Positions 36,206 through 36,685 of a stretch of DNA of 36,685 bases are shown piece after piece; position 1 is the stretch's first letter, and each line of letters starts with the position of its first letter. Both the position numbers and the translations under genes were made by a program. Under the pieces are notes generated by a model, which ran no database searches, was not told where the DNA came from, and saw only the letters and a list, made by a program, of their open reading frames with translations. Source of the stretch: an uncultured Lachnospiraceae bacterium (GTDB lineage Bacteria; Bacillota; Clostridia; Lachnospirales; Lachnospiraceae); contig CACZFV010000004.1 in NCBI GenBank assembly GCA_902780465.1, forward strand, positions 1-36,685, written 5' to 3'.

Positions 36206-36685
36206 TTATTGCGGCAGCCTTAAAAATGCAGATAAACTGCCATCGCTGTTCTTCCATTTTTTAGGTTGCGTACTTGCCTTTTCACTTTCAAGAGTTGCTA
36301 AAGCCTCTGCTTTTTCAGAAGGAGTGATGTCCAGATATTTCATAGTTGTTTCCAGGTTTTCATGCCCCAACAAATACCGTATCTGAACAACATTTATACC
36401 ATCTTCGAGCCAGTGAGAAGCTTTTGCATGACGGAACTGATGTGCATGCGTATCCGGCGACACATCCGGATTCTTTTCATGGGCAAGGGAGGCATACTTT
36501 TTTATCCGTTTATCTATAGCTGCCTCTGTCAGCATGTTTTCTTTTTTGCCTCCAACGCGGGTGTAAAATAAATGACTGTCGGGTTTTGCCTGATCTCCGT
36601 GAAACTCGGCTATATAACCCTGAAGGTTAAAGGCCATGCGGGGCAGCAGATAGGCCGTTCTGGTTTTTCCACCTTTACCATGAAG
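36206..36685 (-). CDS. Tyrosine recombinase/integrase, C-terminal part (runs off the window)
   Basis: Open from the window edge (the start lies beyond 36685) to a stop at 36206; 159 codons visible. The catalytic domain shows LHGKGGKTRTAYL (lysine in the beta-hairpin), HQFRHAKASHWL (H-x-x-R), YLLGHENLETTMKYL (LGH and the nucleophilic Tyr). The usual first Arg is not visible in this part. An internal ATG at 36637 is not the real start. The gene marks the edge of an integrated element continuing to the right. The C-terminal tail is long and Lys/Ser-rich. Confidence 0.88.
   Translation of the reverse strand, partial: LHGKGGKTRTAYLLPRMAFNLQGYIAEFHGDQAKPDSHLFYTRVGGKKENMLTEAAIDKRIKKYASLAHEKNPDVSPDTHAHQFRHAKASHWLEDGINVVQIRYLLGHENLETTMKYLDITPSEKAEALATLESEKASTQPKKWKNSDGSLSAFLRLPQ

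Noticed and set aside
1..36685. tRNA and rRNA genes
   Set aside because: No cloverleaf with GTTCRA and a CCA-type end, and no rRNA core sequence, was noticed on either strand; reading by eye could miss a divergent one.

Overview
The window looks like chromosomal DNA from a low-to-mid GC Gram-positive anaerobe of the Bacillota, most likely class Clostridia and family Lachnospiraceae. The grounds are strong AGGAGG-type ribosome binding sites before almost every gene, a Gram-positive LexA box (CGAACAAATGTTCG), a membrane-anchored SpoIIE/RsbU-type phosphatase, a choline-binding-type cell-wall protein, a WYL regulator, and several small unnamed proteins that I recall from that family. This assignment is inference; no rRNA or tRNA gene is present to test it.

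Layout. 1-3.6 kb: a small membrane protein, a secreted protein with a calcium-loop-like motif, a short hypothetical and an aldo/keto reductase. 3.7-10.2 kb: a plus-strand run with a sensor phosphatase, a DUF3592-type membrane protein, a hypothetical, a cation diffusion facilitator, and an overlapping pair of a P-loop NTPase and an acetyltransferase with a small N-terminal beta domain. 10.2-13.2 kb: a 46-residue membrane peptide, a metallo-beta-lactamase/rubredoxin fusion, a LysR relic and a cell-wall-binding protein. 13.3-16.3 kb: a WYL regulator between two copies of a 53-bp promoter-like repeat, followed by small proteins. 16.3-19.2 kb: a RecD2 helicase carrying a C-terminal DUF4186 domain, bracketed by GGTGYCAGGCACC palindromes. 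19.2-24.3 kb: two PepSY paralogues around a zinc-ribbon/lipoprotein operon and a nitrilase, then a candidate small RNA. 24.3-32.4 kb: accessory enzymes with an ADP-ribose/NAD theme (ADP-ribosylglycohydrolase, KptA, PnuC, NadR) mixed with an exonuclease, an Sce7726-like protein, DUF503 and HD proteins. 32.4-36.1 kb: an operator-controlled flavodoxin and a carboxymuconolactone-decarboxylase/cupin protein, a frameshifted lipoprotein, and an SOS-controlled Y-family polymerase. The right edge holds a truncated tyrosine recombinase and an inverted repeat, suggesting the edge of a mobile element.

The most interesting signal is regulatory. Three minus-strand promoters (46-residue peptide, PepSY 1, PepSY 2) share two or three CTGTGAY direct repeats exactly 11 bp apart, followed after exactly 9 bp by an 8-mer ending in TATACT. 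This is the layout expected of an OmpR/PhoB-type response regulator. A fourth, weaker copy drives no convincing gene. It precedes about 84 nt that fold as hairpin, single-stranded linker, terminator, and the linker is complementary to an ideal Shine-Dalgarno plus AUG. That resembles the CiaR-controlled csRNAs of streptococci, so I propose a PepSY/small-RNA envelope-type regulon. The WYL regulator with its duplicated promoter element and the RecD2-DUF4186 fusion are the next best leads.

Decay is common here: a LysR relic, a DUF1810 relic, a frameshifted lipoprotein, an ADP-ribosylglycohydrolase that appears internally deleted, and a PepSY paralogue with an eroded signal peptide.
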